Assembly: GCF_013369335.1 (NCBI RefSeq)
Contig: NZ_SZQJ01000007.1
Location: 215,603-279,602, forward strand
DNA from: Vibrio sp. JPW-9-11-11
GTDB taxonomy: Bacteria; Pseudomonadota; Gammaproteobacteria; Enterobacterales; Vibrionaceae
Length of the DNA: 64,000 bases
Reading direction: 5' to 3'
Below, piece after piece: positions 62,939 to 64,000 of the stretch; the first letter of the stretch is position 1, and each line of letters starts with the position of its first letter. The translations under genes were made by a program, and so were the position numbers. Under the pieces are notes generated by a model. It searched no databases and was not told the origin of the DNA. It saw nothing but the letters and a program-made list of their open reading frames with translations.

Positions 62939-63056
62939 GCCTGGCGATGTCCTACTCTCACATGGGGAAACCCCACACTACCATCGGCGCTAATTCGTTT
63001 CACTTCTGAGTTCGGCATGGAATCAGGTGGGTCCAAATCGCTATGGTCGCCAAGCA
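62939..63056 (-). rRNA. rrf: 5S rRNA, distal copy
   Basis: 118 bases whose complement reads TGCTTGGCGACC at the 5' end and ATCGCCAGGC at the 3' end, with the universal CCATGCCGAACTCAGAAGTG core. It differs from the proximal copy by one base (about 62970, in the GGGG-AAA-CCCC arm). It has its own copy of the flanking spacer. A GTCTAC/GTAGAC hairpin (about 62909-62923) lies after it. Confidence 0.95.
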
Positions 63057-63147
63057 AATTCTTTAATTCGGAAAGCTGTTATTGTGTTCTCTACACATTC
63101 AAATCTGTTCTTGCTTTGAGTCCATCAAAACCCTTTGGGTGTTGTAT

Positions 63148-63241
63148 GGTTAAGCCTCACGGGCAATTAGTACAGGTTAGCTCAACGCCTCACAACGCTT
63201 ACACAAAAGGCCTATCAACGTTCTAGTCTCGAACAACCCTT
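63148..63241 (-). pseudogene. 23S rRNA 3'-end fragment
   Basis: 94 bases equal to the last part of 23S (ending GAGGCTTAACC), between the two 5S copies. Similarity to the intact 23S stops sharply at 63241. Not a functional 23S; it carries the strand that pairs with the 23S 5' end in processing. Confidence 0.9.
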
Positions 63242-63279
63242 GTCTTCACCTTTTGAAGAAGGGAAAAATCATCTCTAAA

Positions 63280-63397
63280 GCCTGGCGATGTCCTACTCTC
63301 ACATGGGGAAGCCCCACACTACCATCGGCGCTAATTCGTTTCACTTCTGAGTTCGGCATGGAATCAGGTGGGTCCAAATCGCTATGGTCGCCAAGCA
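63280..63397 (-). rRNA. rrf: 5S rRNA, proximal copy
   Basis: 118 bases, first 5S after the 23S gene in the direction of transcription. Identical to the distal copy except one base (G in the GGGG-AAG-CCCC arm). Spacer to 23S is 63398-63487. Confidence 0.96.
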
Positions 63398-63487
63398 AAT
63401 TCTTTAATTCGGAAAGCTGTTATTGTGTTCTCTACACATTCAAATCTGTTCTTGCTTTGAGTCCATCAAAACCCTTTGGGTGTTGTA

Positions 63488-64000
<513 letters not shown>

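Larger units (their letters stand above)
62939..63241 (-). repeat. Left unit of a 341-base tandem duplication
   Basis: 62939-63241 matches 63280-63582 at a constant offset of 341, except for one base in 5S and a six-base patch near 63215-63219 (AAAGG versus CCCTG). It holds 5S, the 23S-5S spacer and the 23S 3' tail. Confidence 0.9.

Overview
The window is an ordinary, densely coding piece of a gammaproteobacterial main chromosome. The protein sequences (ArcA, RseA/B/C, LeuO, the GspA/GspB pair, a BarA/VarS-type kinase, the MJ1255/VC2487-type glycosyltransferase) and the gene order fit the genus Vibrio, probably chromosome 1; I cannot name the species. I see no prophage, insertion sequence, CRISPR array, integron or tRNA gene. 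The unusual signals lie between the genes and at the right edge, in the rRNA operon.

Layout. 1-1.8 kb: the 5' part of an RraA-family gene, a DUF3293 gene and arcA, with a perfect FNR-type palindrome between the last two. 1.8-10 kb: hldE (LPS heptose), glnE (nitrogen control), a chemoreceptor with almost no periplasmic domain, a potassium-channel-like protein and a CYTH-CHAD triphosphatase. 10-16.8 kb: a PhoU-like protein with a PiT phosphate transporter, ygiM, the type II secretion helpers exeB/exeA, and cca. 16.8-28.2 kb: a decayed copy of the end of eno, then eno, pyrG, mazG, relA, rlmD, and barA facing acpS.

28.2-37.1 kb: a long leftward block acpS-pdxJ-recO-era-rnc-lepB-lepA-rseC-rseB-rseA-rpoE (lipid and protein export, translation, envelope stress). 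37.5-45.3 kb: nadB, ygfX/sdhE, ygfZ, a YbaK-like deacylase, a 600-base gap with a possible small RNA, a 68-residue unknown, and ubiI/ubiH/ygfB. 45.5-48.9 kb: zapA, 6S RNA, fau, rpiA and serA, the last with a perfect PurR-type box upstream. 48.9-61.8 kb: branched-chain amino acid genes (ilvIH and leuABCD with a leucine-rich leader peptide and attenuator) around leuO, an acyl-CoA synthetase and a PAP2-glycosyltransferase pair.

61.8-64 kb: a DUF547 lipobox-free exported protein, then the end of a leftward rRNA operon. That operon has two 5S genes separated by a 94-base fragment of the 23S 3' end. Past the last 5S, on the same strand, is an rRNA-type promoter and 16S leader with no 16S gene behind it. 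This is the most unusual structure in the window and looks like the scar of rearranged tandem rRNA operons.
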